From Sorex araneus (taxonomy: Eukaryota; Chordata; Mammalia; Eulipotyphla; Soricidae), in assembly GCF_027595985.1 (NCBI RefSeq), contig NC_073303.1, positions 188,521,095-188,585,094 of the forward strand: 64,000 nucleotides of DNA, in the 5' to 3' direction. A program made the translations under genes and the position numbers. A model generated the notes under the pieces. That model was not told the origin of the DNA, ran no database searches, and saw only the letters and a program-made list of their open reading frames with translations. Shown here in pieces: positions 24,141 through 35,592 of the stretch (positions are counted from its first letter, which is position 1; the number at the start of each line of letters is the position of its first letter).

Positions 24141-24329
24141 GGTCTGGAGTGATAGCATAGCAGGTAGGGCATTTGCCTTGCACGAGGCCGACCCGGGTTC
24201 AAATCCCAGCATCCCATATGGTCCCCTGAGCACTGCCAGGAGTAATTCCTGAGTGCAGAGCCAGGAGTACCCCCTGTGCATCGCCAGGTGTGACCCAAAA
24301 GCAAATAAAACAAAACAAAACAAAAAAAA
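24141..24329 (+). mobile_element. Type A SINE, full length with target duplication
   Basis: Complete head, 'agcatcccatatggtcccct', 'gcactgccaggagtaattcc', 'gagccaggagtaccccc', then an A-rich tail of CAAAA units. AAAGAAATAG (10 bp, perfect) flanks it at 24131-24140 and 24330-24339. Confidence 0.96.
24153..24206 (+). promoter_or_regulatory. RNA polymerase III A and B boxes of the type A SINE
   Basis: The A-box-like TAGCATAGCAGG is at 24153-24164. The B box GGTTCAAATCC is at 24196-24206, a full match to the tRNA-type B-box consensus. This is the best preserved internal promoter among the type A copies. The head is tRNA-derived, but the folded tRNA is not maintained. Confidence 0.75.
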
Positions 24330-24339
24330 AAAGAAATAG

Positions 24340-24697
24340 AGGATGACAATGAAGGAAGAAACTAAGCATTCAAGGATTTGTAAATCAAGATGAAACATTT
24401 CCTTGAGAAGCCTAATGAGTTCAGTAATAACAGAGTTCAAGTTTAGTGGTTTTAAGTTCATAAATACTTATCTACATTGTTATTTGCACACTAATGTAAT
24501 TGTTAAGGGCACAAATTGACTTTTCTCAATGTTCATGAAGAGTACATAGGCTGTGAGGGGTTGTGAGAAACATGTAAGCTACCGTGGAAACACATTCTCA
24601 CGATTCCGTTTCCTTACAGGAATGTAATCCACTGGAAAGAAAACGTTGGGGAATCCTCACTTAGTTTGTGTCTAAAATTAAATAAAATCTACTTTTG
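24340..24697. other. Unique DNA
   Basis: Nothing recognised. Confidence 0.55.
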
Positions 24698-24937
24698 AAA
24701 GCACAGCGGGTAGGGCATTTGCCTTGCAAGCAGCTGACCTATGTTCAGTTTCTCCGTCCCTCTCGAAGAGCCCAGCAAGCTACGGAGAGTATCCTGCGTG
24801 CACGGCAGAGCCTGGCAAGGTCCCGGTGGTGTATTTGATATGCCAAAACCAGTAAGTTTCACAATGGAGATGTTACTGGTGCCACTTGAGCAAATCCATG
24901 AACAAAAGGAAGACAGTGCTACAGTGACAGTGCTACT
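24698..24937 (+). mobile_element. Type B SINE, slightly 5'-truncated
   Basis: Begins at 'agcacagcgggtagggc' of the head. Body and RTE-like tail follow, ending 'cagtgctacagtgacagtg', a mixed tail of both unit types found in this family. Confidence 0.9.
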
Positions 24938-25463
24938 GTAAATGAACAAAGAACAATTATGGAGCAAGTTTTGTAAATTTTTAACTAATTTATTTTTAAA
25001 AGAATACATCTTTACCCAAAGACGTCTTTAGAAATACTAGTTATACTCAACATTTTAGTTTTTTTTTTTTTTTTTTTTTTACTTCATAGACACCTTTTGC
25101 CAATCAAATGTCATGTTCATATAATTTTCGCAGTTGAGGTCATTGGTCTATGTAATTGTTATCATAGTACTCAGTACAATTTTCACTACAACATATGGGT
25201 GTTTGAACTTAGTTTTGTAAAACAAATAGCAGTGACTTGTGTCTTCACATTTTATTGTATCATATCCATCACAAAATTAAACTATAGAGATTTGTTATGT
25301 TTACGAAACAAAACATGTGTTAACTGTGATTCCTTGTATACAATCTTAGTTCAAATTTTCAAACTTTACTATAATTAAATCTATACTCTAATCCTTATTT
25401 TACGATTGTATTATTATGTTCCTGTTAGTGTTTATAATTATAAAGTGAAAATAAGAAAGTTTA
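24938..25463. other. Unique AT-rich DNA with a poly(T) run
   Basis: A T-run of about 20 bp is at 25061-25080; no SINE body is attached to it. No gene seen. Confidence 0.55.
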
Positions 25464-25622
25464 GTCTGGGCCAGAGAGACAGTACAACAGGGAAGGATCT
25501 TGCCTTGCGTGCATCTTACCCAGCTATGATCTCCAACTTCCCATATGGTCCCTGAGCCTGCCAGGAGTGATTTTTGAGTGAAGAGCCAGGAGTAACTTCT
25601 GAGCACTGTGAGCTGTGACAAT
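25464..25622 (+). mobile_element. Old type A SINE
   Basis: Head 'ctgggccagagagacagtac', 'ttcccatatggtccctgagc' and 'gagccaggagtaacttctga' are in order; the A tail is lost. Confidence 0.75.
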
Positions 25623-25940
25623 TTTAATATTAAACATTTTGAGCTGATTAACTTAACATTTCTCTAAGTTTTTTTTAGTATATGGGCAGTCATGAAATCA
25701 AAGAATTAACTTGACAAAATATTTCTAATTAGTCAGGAGACAATTAATCACCTTTATTTAGTTGTTTATTAATTTATTTTGCCTATGGTGGGGTCAAACC
25801 AATCCTCATACATTCCATGCATTCACACTTTCTTACCACAGTCCATCGCACAGAACATGAAATGATTCCCTACCCCCTTATGCCTAGAAACCTTCTGATA
25901 ACAGATACAGCTAAATTCTCCAACCTAAAACTTTTATAAA
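25623..25940. other. Unique DNA
   Basis: Nothing recognised. Confidence 0.5.
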
Positions 25941-25956
25941 GAAATTACATATCGCA

Positions 25957-27530
25957 TGATCATCTAATCTTTGATAAAGGTGCAAGAGATGTGAAGTGGA
26001 GCAAGGAAAGTCTCTTTAACAAATGGTGCTGGCACAACTGGACAACCACATGCAAAAAAATGGGCTTAGAACTCGATCTGTCACCATGCACAAAAGTCAG
26101 ATCAAAATGGATTAAAGACCTCAACATCAGACCACAAACCATAAGGTACATTGAAGACAAGGTAGGCAAAACCCTCCAGGATATTGAAGATAAAGGTATC
26201 TTCAAAGATGACACGGAACTAAGCAATCTAGTAAAAACAGAGATCAACAAATGGGACTACATTAAACTAAAAAGCTTCTGCACCGCAAAAGATACAGTGA
26301 CCAGAATACAAAGACTATCCACAGAATGGGAAAGGATATTTACACAATACCCATCAGATAAGGGGTTGATATCAATGGTATATAAAGCACTGGTTGAACT
26401 CTACAAAAAGAAAACATCCAACCCCATCAAAAAATGGGGCGAAGAAATGAACAGAAACTTTACCAAGGAAGAAATACGAATGGCCAAAAGGCACATGAAA
26501 AAGTGCTCTGCATCACTAATCATCAGAGAGATGCAGATCAAAACAACCATGAGATACCACCTCACACCACAGAGGCTAGCACACATCCAAAAGAACAAAA
26601 GCAACCGCTGTTGGAGAGGATGTGGGGAGAAACGGACCCTTCTACACTGCTGGTGGGAATGCCGGCTAGTTCAGCCCTTTTGGAAAACAGTATGGACGAT
26701 TCTCAAAAAACTTGAGGTTGAGCTCCCATTTGACCCAGCAATACCACTGCTGGGAATATATCCCAGAAAAGCCAAAAAGTATAGTCGAAGTGACATATGC
26801 ACGTATATGTTCACCGCAGCACTGTTTACAATAGGCAGAATCTGGAAAAAACCCGAGTGCCCTAGAACGGATGACTGGTTGAAGAAACTCTGGTACATCT
26901 ATACAATGGAATACTATGCAGCTGTTAGAAAAAATGAGGTCATGACGTTTGCATATAAGTGGATCAACATGGAAAGTATCATGCTAAGTGAAATGAGTCA
27001 GAAAGAGAGAGACAGACATAGAATGATTGCACTCATCTGTGGAATATAGAATAATAGACTATAAAACGAACACCCAAGAATAGTAGAAATAAGTACCAGG
27101 AGGTTGTCACCATGGCTTGGAGGCTGTTCTCTCATTCTGGGCAACTCAGAGAAGGGAACAGCAAGTAAAATGTGGTTGTTGGTCATGTGGGGGAAAGATG
27201 ATGCGGGCCAAATATAGACTAGAGACTGAACACAATGGCCACTCAACACCTTTATTGCAAACCACAACACCTAATCAGAGAGAGAGAACAAAAGGGAATA
27301 CCCTGCCATAGTGGCAGTGTGGGGTGGGGGGAGACGGGACTGGGAAGGGGGGGTGGGATGTTGGGTTTACTGGTGGTGGAGAATGGGCACTGGTGAAGGG
27401 ATGGGTTATCAAACTTTGTAAGGGAGAAACATGAGCACAAAAGTGTATAAATCTGTAACTGTACCCTCACGTTGACTCACTAATTAAAAATAAACTATAA
27501 AAAAATAAAAAAAAATTCTCAAAAAAAAAA
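25957..27530 (+). mobile_element. Young 5'-truncated L1, ORF2 C-terminus and 3'UTR
   Basis: The insert enters ORF2 at codons DHLIFDKGARD and stays open to the TAG after 27046. A 3'UTR of ~470 bp follows, with a G-rich tract and an A-rich end. GAAATTACATATCGCA (16 bp, perfect; extendable by three A) flanks it at 25941-25956 and 27531-27546. The target reads TAT/AAAG, compatible with an L1 endonuclease nick. The body shows little decay, so the insertion is recent. Confidence 0.97.
25958..27049 (+). pseudogene. L1 ORF2p C-terminal fragment, open over ~363 codons
   Basis: This is the last part of the L1 endonuclease/reverse transcriptase protein. It covers the C-terminal region after the RT domain, including the cysteine motif C-x3-C-x7-H-x4-C (CWRGC...H...C, DNA 26609-26662), and ends ...RMIALICGI. 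Both the endonuclease and the RT core are absent because of 5' truncation, so it cannot mobilise itself. No frameshift or stop is present. No promoter or natural start codon of its own is visible. Compare the second copy at 61184-62188, which has one nonsense change. Confidence 0.95.
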
Positions 27531-27546
27531 GAAATTACATATCGCA

Positions 27547-28878
27547 GGGCTTTTGTATGTTACTGAATGATCAAAAATCAATAATTTTCATTCATATGTA
27601 AAGTAATAGAATTTTTAGTATCAACATAAAAACAAAATAGCTACTAAATCAGTTTAGTTTGCAAAAGATATATTGTCTTGTCTAAAGAACAATGGGGAAT
27701 GTTTAAGATGCTTTCTCGTGTTGTTTTCCATTCAGTTCCTCCCAGACTATTCACAAGCACATTTTAAAATAAACAATAATGTGCAGCAGTGCACAGAGAC
27801 AAAGCCTTCCATGGTGTTTTTCTGAGACATATATATCACTTCCAAAGAAGCCTATAGAATCTTTCATAAAATTAAATGTTTGTTACTAGCAATTCACGTG
27901 AATTCATCAGAAATCCTAGTTTCTAAAGTGAAAGTGTATTAGAATTCTAGATGTAAAATTTGGCCTTAAATTTTTAACAAACTGGATCTAAGCCTAACAA
28001 TATGTTGAAACTTACTAAAAAAAAACCCAAGAATTTATAATATAATAACAACCATTACTCAGTAATGTAAGAACAACTATTTTCTATGGAATTCCTTAAC
28101 TTTGCAATAGGTACTTATTCAAATGTTAATCTTTGAGTGTTTTCTATGTAACTGTAAAACCAAGCTGTAGTTAAGTATTTCTAGCCACTAAGCAATATTA
28201 ATAAATGACATTAAAATACCTTTAATACAAAATACATATATGTGCAAATTATGTGAAAATAAAAAAATGTATTCTTAAAGAAGTATTCAATTAAAGCTTA
28301 AAAAACCTTCCAGATTCAATAACTGATAAACATATAGTTTAATAGAATTTTCCAAACTATAACCAAGAGCATAACAAGCTTTAGATTTTATGAGTAAACA
28401 TTCTAAATTTTGTAAAACCGCATCTTTATGTACAGAGCAATGCTATTTGCTTCATTATCATTATGATGGTTGACTTGTTAAGCTGTCAAGTATGTGGTAT
28501 GGTAATGAAGAGATAATTTCAGATCAATTGCAATCAATCAACATTTCCCATAACTTCCCAGACTATTGCTCCCCAGATTATTAAGTTACATGTAATAATG
28601 TCAGTTAATGAATCCAGATTGGCTGGACTATTTTTTTCAGCAAAATTTTATAACATGATCAGAATTTAAAGTGAAATTAATCACTTTGTTGGTATTTCAA
28701 AGGATATAAGGCATTCAGCTCTCTATAAAGTACAAGAACCCCGTGTCAAAATTATTTCAATAATTCTTAGAATTTTTATATTATAGTATGCAAATAACAA
28801 GTAAATTAAAGAGCCCAGATCCTTTACATGATAATATGCACAAAACAAGTCCTTTGTTTATCTATATATTGCATTATT
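27547..28878. other. Unique AT-rich DNA
   Basis: Nothing recognised in 1.3 kb. Confidence 0.6.
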
Positions 28879-29140
28879 ATAGCACTGTAGCACTGTCGTC
28901 CTGTCCCATTGTTCATCGATTTGCTCGAGCAGGCGCCAGTAACATCTCCACTTTGAGACTTGTTGTTACTATTTTTGGCATATCAAACATGCCACGGGTA
29001 GCTGCCAGGCTCTGTAGGCAGTATCTGCAGGCAGGATACTCTCAGTAGCTTGCTGGACCTCTGAGAGGGATGAAAGAATCAAACCTGGGTAGGCCGCAAG
29101 CAAGGTAAACTCCCTACCCGCTGTGCTATCATTCCAGTCC
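28879..29140 (-). mobile_element. Type B SINE
   Basis: Antisense copy with tail 'ggcgcctgctcgagcaaatc', body and head. It carries a short internal duplication in the body near 29010-29030 (two CTG-GCAG/CTGCAGGCAG stretches). Confidence 0.92.
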
Positions 29141-29587
29141 TATTCACAGACATATAGGATATTTGATGATAATTATATTTATACATGTGGTAGCATTATT
29201 ATATATTTGATAATTCATTTATGACATTATTCAATAATGATTGTATACACTATCTTGCCAATCAAGGTAAAAACCTATGTAAAATAATTTAACCCAAAAT
29301 TAATTATCTAAATGTTTTATATTTCAGGACAATTTTTAAGACGTCTAACAATTTGGAACGAGACTTAATTCTGATTTCATGGCAAAACAAAATATCTAGC
29401 AACTACCTATAAAGAGCAACTCTGATATTTTGCATGATATTCATACTCCCTTATTAATGATTTTACAAGCTAAAATTTGTTTTCAGTTTTAACAAGTTCA
29501 TTTCTTTCTGTTGTTGCTGCTTGTTTTGATATTAGCAGTTTAATCAATTTTGTTTCATTGTTTAATGCTTTGCTTCATTTGTATTCA
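29141..29587. other. Unique AT-rich DNA
   Basis: Nothing recognised. Confidence 0.55.
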
Positions 29588-29750
29588 ATTTTGGGGCTTC
29601 ACCTACCAATACTCAGAGTTTACACCTAGCTCTGTCTCAGGGATTACTCATGGCAGTGCTTGGGGGACCATATGGGGTGCCAGGGATCAAACTTCATTTG
29701 AGAACATCCGGAGCAAATACCTTACCCACTAGATACTATTTTTCTAGTCC
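29588..29750 (-). mobile_element. Old type A SINE
   Basis: Antisense blocks 'ggggcttcacctaccaat', 'gggattactcatggcagtgc', 'gaccatatggggtgccaggg' and head end 'ttctagtcc'. Confidence 0.75.
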
Positions 29751-29759
29751 TCCTTTACA

Positions 29760-30240
29760 TTATAATATTTTTTACATTTTTATTTAAATACCATTACTAA
29801 CAAAGTTGTTTATATTAGGTTTTCCAGCATAACTGTTGCTACCCCCCACAAATCTGTAACACCATTCTTCCACCAATGACCTTGTGTCATTTCTTAACTC
29901 CCACCTCCCCATCCTTTGTTATTCTAATTTGTTAAAGAAAAAAAAGGCTTGTTTGTAGGATGACATTACTTTGTCCTTTCCCTCCTTGCCACAAGTAGGT
30001 TTTCCCCGGAGTTTAGGCTTATCCCAGTCTCACCCATCAAGGTGTTCCCAAATCTCTCCCATCCTTTTGTTTAGCTATAATCACTTCTCTATGCTCTCTT
30101 CCCCAAAACAGTTAATCCGCGGCTTTCCCTCAATCTGACTCTGCTAATTTGTAAAGTCAGACCTTTCTAGGATACTGAATTTATATTATATAAGTTAATA
30201 TTGCCTTTCTCCTCTTCTTGTGCCTTTTGAATAATTTACT
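29760..30240 (-). mobile_element. Probable old L1 3'UTR
   Basis: The C/T-rich strand with 'cttccaccaatgaccttgtg' resembles the complement of old L1 3' tails in this window (compare 38.5-38.9 kb). No coding part is attached. Confidence 0.4.
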
Positions 30241-30379
30241 TTAAAGCTATGTCTGTTTTGTATAGACACAAGAAGACAATATTATGTTTTTATAACTTGG
30301 GAATTAATTGGCTTCGAATATTATTCCCTCCCGGGCATCTGCTTTCTCCACTTAAGCCTCAGTTGCCCTCAGTTCCTAG

Positions 30380-31048
30380 CACCTTAAAAGCAGGGTCCCG
30401 ACGAGGGATGGGAAGGATCCAGGGCAAGCGGTGAGTTATGTGCTACCCTGGCATCGAGATGGGCCTGGCCAAAGTGCCTAATTCTTAACTATATGTTAAG
30501 GGCTTGATCATAGAAAAATGCTGTCATGATCCAATAGTAATTATGAGACTAGGACCCTGCCAGGGATAGGAAAGCCTGATCTGGCCTGAGCACTGTAGTC
30601 TGAGATTGAGATGGCCCCAGGAGAGCAATTCTATAAGCTTTAATGCATCTCTTATTGTGTCCATACAAAATAATTAATATTATGAATTCTTATATGTTTG
30701 CTGGCTGAGGAGAAGAGAAACACATTCATGGGACTCTGCCCTTGGGTGGATCCTCCTGCTGAAAGACAATTAAGTCCTAGGAGAAGCATCCCCTAAGGGA
30801 AAGGAACCATACCCTATTGATGGTGACCACACCTATGTGTATGCCCCAACCCCCTCATGCTGTGGAGATTTAACTAGGCTGTAAGAGTGGGTTGGGGGGC
30901 CAGATCCACAAGGGCCAGATCCACAGATCCAGAGAGAGACCGAGATCGGGAGAGAAGCAGAGAGAGAGAGAATGAAATAAACTGATCGAGCAACCAGTCT
31001 GGACTTCTTCTTCCATTGCCTGCCCTCGACCGACAGCACACACTGCGG
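30380..31048 (+). mobile_element. Endogenous retrovirus LTR, class II-like
   Basis: The block is GC-richer than the flanks and has LTR features: a polyadenylation signal AATAAA at 30976-30981, then ~65 bp of U5-like sequence ending in TTCCA, followed directly by a primer-site-like motif (next entry). The 5' boundary is uncertain; the LTR may start as late as ~30700. No gag, pro, pol or env coding is present, so this is a near-solo LTR with a short leader stub. Confidence 0.6.
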
Positions 31049-31125
31049 TTCCAGGGCACCGAACGTGGGTGGTGAGACAGATCCGCCCAGAGAGCCTGCG
31101 AGTGCTCGCACCCCTCAGCAAGTCT
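31049..31125 (+). other. tRNA-Lys-like primer binding site and leader stub
   Basis: GGGCACCGAACGTGGG, directly after the presumed LTR end, resembles the lysine-tRNA primer site of betaretrovirus-like (class II) elements, with a few mismatches. The leader ends within ~75 bp and unique DNA resumes. Inference from motif and position only. Confidence 0.5.
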
Positions 31126-33214
31126 TAGTTTTTTTACACTTGTTCACCAAACCCATGTGCTCCCTCAAACCCAAATCTCACTTACCTGTCTCTGTTTCTT
31201 GCTTGTATTCTTTCAAATATGTACTTTACTCCCTCACAAACTCACATATTTCTAAAAATAGTTTCAATAAAAACTTTATAAATATAAAAACACTGTTATT
31301 AGGATATCCTGTTTAAAAGTTAAAATGTGTTTTAATTATAAACCAAATTCTTATGGAGTAATTTGCCAATTTTAGATACTTCTATTTTTTTGCTACTTTG
31401 CATTATTATACAACTTGCATTGGAATTGAAGTAAATACTTATTTAACAATTTACAAAAGTTTAAGGAAGTACACTTTCTGGGAACTTTCTATGAAAACTT
31501 TGGTCAAATGAAGGTTGTAGAAATAAAAGAGGGTGCCAACTAATTCTCCTTGAGAGTGGAATGTAAGGATGGATAAAACAGTTAATAGGGTAATAAAGAA
31601 AATACAGGGTTAAGTTATACCAATAGTTGCTGTGTTGTCTGATATCACTTTGTTGTTCCACTAAGACTTATCACATATTGGATTTTCCTTTGCCTTCCTT
31701 TTGTACTCCAATAAAAGGCCTCCTGATTTCCAATACCCCTGTGAATTTAGTTATATGACTCTGTTTAGTGCAGTTGATTAATATGTTTTTATGTAACTCT
31801 ATACATATTACCCATGTATATGCATACATAAACTCAAATGTTTGAAAACTGAAAGTCACGTAGTAAATATATTTTTGAGTCAAATTTTCTTTTTTTTTAA
31901 TTCCTAGATGAAGTAAATAAAAATAAATTGAATTTATCTTGTTATTGGTAGTATAGTGTTCATTGGTACTTTTTTTTGTTCATAAAATCCTTCGCTATAA
32001 AATTATTGGAAATAAAATATGCATTTATAGTATTACATGCAGTATATTCAAATTACATGCAATTTAAAAGTTGTGTTTAAATTAAATATTTATAAAATGA
32101 ATCAGAATGAAATTTTTTGTTCAAATGTAACTTAAATTAGAAAATCTGTCAGTAGAGTAAGGGAAAAGAACTTCTGATAATACAGTTCTAATATTATGTG
32201 AAACTTGTGTTTGGAATGGTGGAGAAAGGGGTTTGAGTAAATAATGCATAGATTATGCAAAAGTGGATGATTATATTGCAGATTACTAGCCATCTTGCAA
32301 TTTTAGCAGTTTCTCTTTCTGTCACATTTGAAGAAGAATTGGAAAGATGCCTCAACCATTTCCACATTTGAAAGCCCTATTTTTCCCTTTGTTGAATGGC
32401 ATCACTACCTTAAATCAGTAAGGTTTGTGTTTGTCCAGATGCATAATAAAGACAGCTCAGGATTCTACCATTTGCTAACACAAAAAGTAATTGGCATGTC
32501 CATGACATTGGATTCATTTTGGTCTTCAATTAACGTATTCATTCACTTTTTGGTTGAGCTTATAGTGTTAGCCACCAGCCAGAAAGTGCTCATTTGCTCT
32601 CTCATAAATAATATACTGTTACTGCTGAAAAGAATTTCACAAAATGAGCAACATATTATCAAAAGAACTCAGAACTCTTCTCTACATGTAAACCACTGCT
32701 AGTGTAAGAGTCTTTTAAATATCAATTTTTAGAGTGCAAAACTTGTCAGAAAATACCTTGTAAATTCTAACTTAGTAAATATTAAAGTTGTAGCAGTTGC
32801 TAGGTTAATAAAAAATAAGATACCTTATTAATGTTACTGAAAACATATTAGCTGTCATACACTTCCATATGACTTTATGTCATGATGAATTAGAATCTCT
32901 GCATTTCAGAAATTATACACTTGTCTCCTAATTTATAAATCTGTTGTTAGACAAGATCATATTATGCAGAAAAGGGAACAAATGGCAAAAACTGAACGTT
33001 CAGCTTGTGTACAAACCATGAGAGTTGGAGAAATAATTAAATCAAAGCTATGTGCGTTTCAAAGCATGTCCAGGAACTGGTCCACATTAACTCAGAAGAA
33101 GAAATTTTTGTAAATCTCTCACACTTGTTGTAAAACACAATCATCATAAAAAAGAAGTTTCAATATCAAGTCACATAAAATATGATAAAAGCAAAGGTAG
33201 TTGAAGTACTTGGG
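31126..33214. other. Unique AT-rich DNA
   Basis: No gene recognised. The 124-codon open frame at 32328-32702 has no known motif and no codon bias that I can see; it is treated as chance. Confidence 0.6.
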
Positions 33215-33525
33215 ACAAGGCAAACCGTAAGTAGATAGGCATTTTTCTTGACTGTGGTTTACCAGAGTTTGAACCCTGGTATCACATATGATCTTTTTAT
33301 TTTTTATCTTTTGATTTTTGGGTCACACCTGGCATTGCAAGGGGACGTGCCTGGTCTTGAACTCAGGAATTACTCCTGGCTCTGCCCTGGGACCATATAG
33401 GATGCTGGGAATCAAACCCGGATTGGCCTCGTTCAAGGCGAATGCCATATCCGCAGTCTTTTGATCACTACTAGAAGTCGTCGCTGAAAGTTATCTGGCA
33501 GGTGTGGCCCACAAAGAACAATATA
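33215..33525 (+). mobile_element. Old SINE split by a younger SINE
   Basis: Outer sense-strand SINE pieces at about 33215-33295 ('gagtttgaaccctggtatca') and 33463-33525 ('ctggcaggtgtggcccac') are separated by the antisense type A copy. A GATC-containing stretch appears at both junctions. Confidence 0.6.
33296..33462 (-). mobile_element. Type A SINE nested in an older SINE
   Basis: Antisense copy: 'tttttgggtcacacctggc', 'aggaattactcctggctct', 'ggatgctgggaatcaaaccc' and a head remnant. Confidence 0.85.
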
Positions 33526-34956
33526 TTTTTAAAGGTAAATACTGAATTTATTACACCTACTGTTTCAATAAGATTATTTTTATACCTTAACATTTCCAGC
33601 GTCTTGAAATTTACACGAAGGAGAAAAGCAAATATGCAAATTTGTTTTTTTTCTGTAGTGCCATTGACTAAACACCAACTAGCACAAATTGACTTTAACC
33701 TTGACTAGAATAGAACTATGTTAACTCAGACTTCAGATTCCAGACTGAAAGGGTCATGAACATTAGAATAATTAATCTCTGCAGCAAAGGAAAACAATTG
33801 ACACTTATGAATCTTTATTTAAAATCTCTCCTCTATCTTGTTTGTCATCTATTCACCTAACCAGAAAGGAGAAATACAAATTTTTGTGTGTCTATTTAGC
33901 AAAGAAATGCAGTTTACTAGCAGTGCATTACCTATAGAGTTAAGGAAGTAAGGAATTTTTATCAAATATAAGAATGCAATCATCCAATCTATGCCTATTT
34001 TATTTCCTTTTCTAGTACTCTATATAGATATTTTCACGTAGGAGATTTTAAAAATAACATCAAATTTTTATAAGTAAAATATATGTTCTTCAAAGTTTAG
34101 TCTTTTTATATGTAATATTGAATGCAGGGAAAATAAATATGTATTTCAGTTAATTCCAAGTAGACATGTAAGTACAATGGTATCAGAAAGCTTAGAAATT
34201 AAAATAAAGTTGGTAATACTCTTATTGCCATCTTTTTTTAGCTCCTTCCTCTTTCTTCATCATAAAATTTTCTAACATATTAATTTAAAGTTAAAGAGAA
34301 AAAGAAAGAAGAACCTACTACTTAAATTTCAGTAGATAAAGATGTATAGTAGAGGATTTTTAGGGATTTTCTACAGCTTCCTCTTCTATAATAGAAAACA
34401 ACTTACTGATGTCTAAAAATCACAATGGCTGTATATAGAATAATGATCTTCAATGAATAATTTCATATAATAAAAACATTTATGGTATATTTAACTTAAC
34501 AAAAAAATGTGCTGAATACTTACAATTTTATGTTATAATTTAGTTCAAATTTACAAAAAAAAATTGTGTGTACATGTGTGTGTATGTGCATACGCGTGTA
34601 TGCACGTTACACATGTAATTGTGTTAATCAGACTGTACTGATTTTAAGATTTCTTTTTCAAAAGCAGCATTAATATAAGCATATATTCTTTCCTTTTTCA
34701 TTTCAAGAAAACCATAATTTTTCTCTGAAATAACTTTCTTAGGACATGCTTGAACGCAAATTGCTTTACTGCATATGTAAAAAGAGGATCAATTCAATAC
34801 AAGAGAAAAAGATGTTAGAATTCAATTTTGAGAATACCTAGTACTTGGCATTCTGGTTTTCTACCACCTTGCACATTTAAAGGAGCCTAAATTAAGTGAA
34901 TGAGGGATCCAAGATATCACCTGGTTTTACAAATGTCATATCTGTGTATGTTTGGT
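33526..34956. other. Unique AT-rich DNA
   Basis: No gene seen. A mixed TG/CA purine-pyrimidine alternating run is at 34563-34618, a possible Z-DNA former. Confidence 0.6.
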
Positions 34957-35132
34957 GTTTTGTTTTTGATTTGAAATCCTACCCCAGAGTTTCTCAGCGC
35001 TTGCTCTTGGTTCTGTCCTCAGAGATTACTCCCGGTGGTGCTTTGGGGACCATGTACAGTGCTAGGGACATAGGCTACATAGGTTCTATGACAGACAAAT
35101 GTCTTGTCTGCTGTGCTATCTCTTTGGCCCCA
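34957..35132 (-). mobile_element. Old type A SINE
   Basis: Antisense blocks with 'agagattactcccggtggtg', 'gggaccatgtacagtgctag' and head end 'tctttggcccc'. Confidence 0.7.
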
Positions 35133-35444
35133 CCTGAGAACATGTGTTAGAATATGCTTTCAGAGATAGGACAAATTTATTTAATCTAAACTTTATTCTC
35201 TGAAGGTTGGCATGAACACTGCCATTAGCTTGATACAAAGAGCCTATCCTTATATAGCCAAGAATCTCAATTTTATCAGTTCAGATTAGATTTAGACAAA
35301 ATATTTAAATAATAGAAGTAAAAACACATTTGAGATTTTGGGGTTACATCATTTTTATTATTCAACCATTTTTGCCAACCATACCCACATTTTCATGTCA
35401 TAGTCAGATAAATCAAAGTTTTGGGAATGAAATAGAAAGACGGA
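35133..35444. other. Unique DNA
   Basis: Nothing recognised. Confidence 0.5.
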
Positions 35445-35592
35445 AATTATATTCTTCTACAGCTGTGGCAAACCAGGTTTGAGTTTCCAGCACCCCTTTT
35501 TGCCCCTGGATCCTGTCAGATGTGATCCCTAAGATAAGAATCCTAAATAACCCCTGAGCACCACCAGATGTGGACTAAAAACATAACAAAGC
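35445..35592 (+). mobile_element. Old type A SINE 3' part feeding a polypurine tract
   Basis: 'ggtttgagtttccagcaccc', 'ctgagcaccaccagatgtgg' and an A-rich end. The A tail grades directly into the purine tract that follows. Confidence 0.6.

Noticed and set aside
24141-24210. A possible tRNA gene, because of A and B boxes.
   Set aside because: The segment is the head of a dispersed SINE; acceptor stem pairing and a 3' tRNA end are absent.
26609-26662. A host zinc-finger gene, from the Cys/His spacing.
   Set aside because: The motif sits in the L1 ORF2 C-terminus, recurs in the second L1 copy and belongs to that protein.
32328-32702. A 124-codon open frame in unique DNA.
   Set aside because: No motif, splice context or promoter recognisable; within chance for AT-rich DNA of this length.
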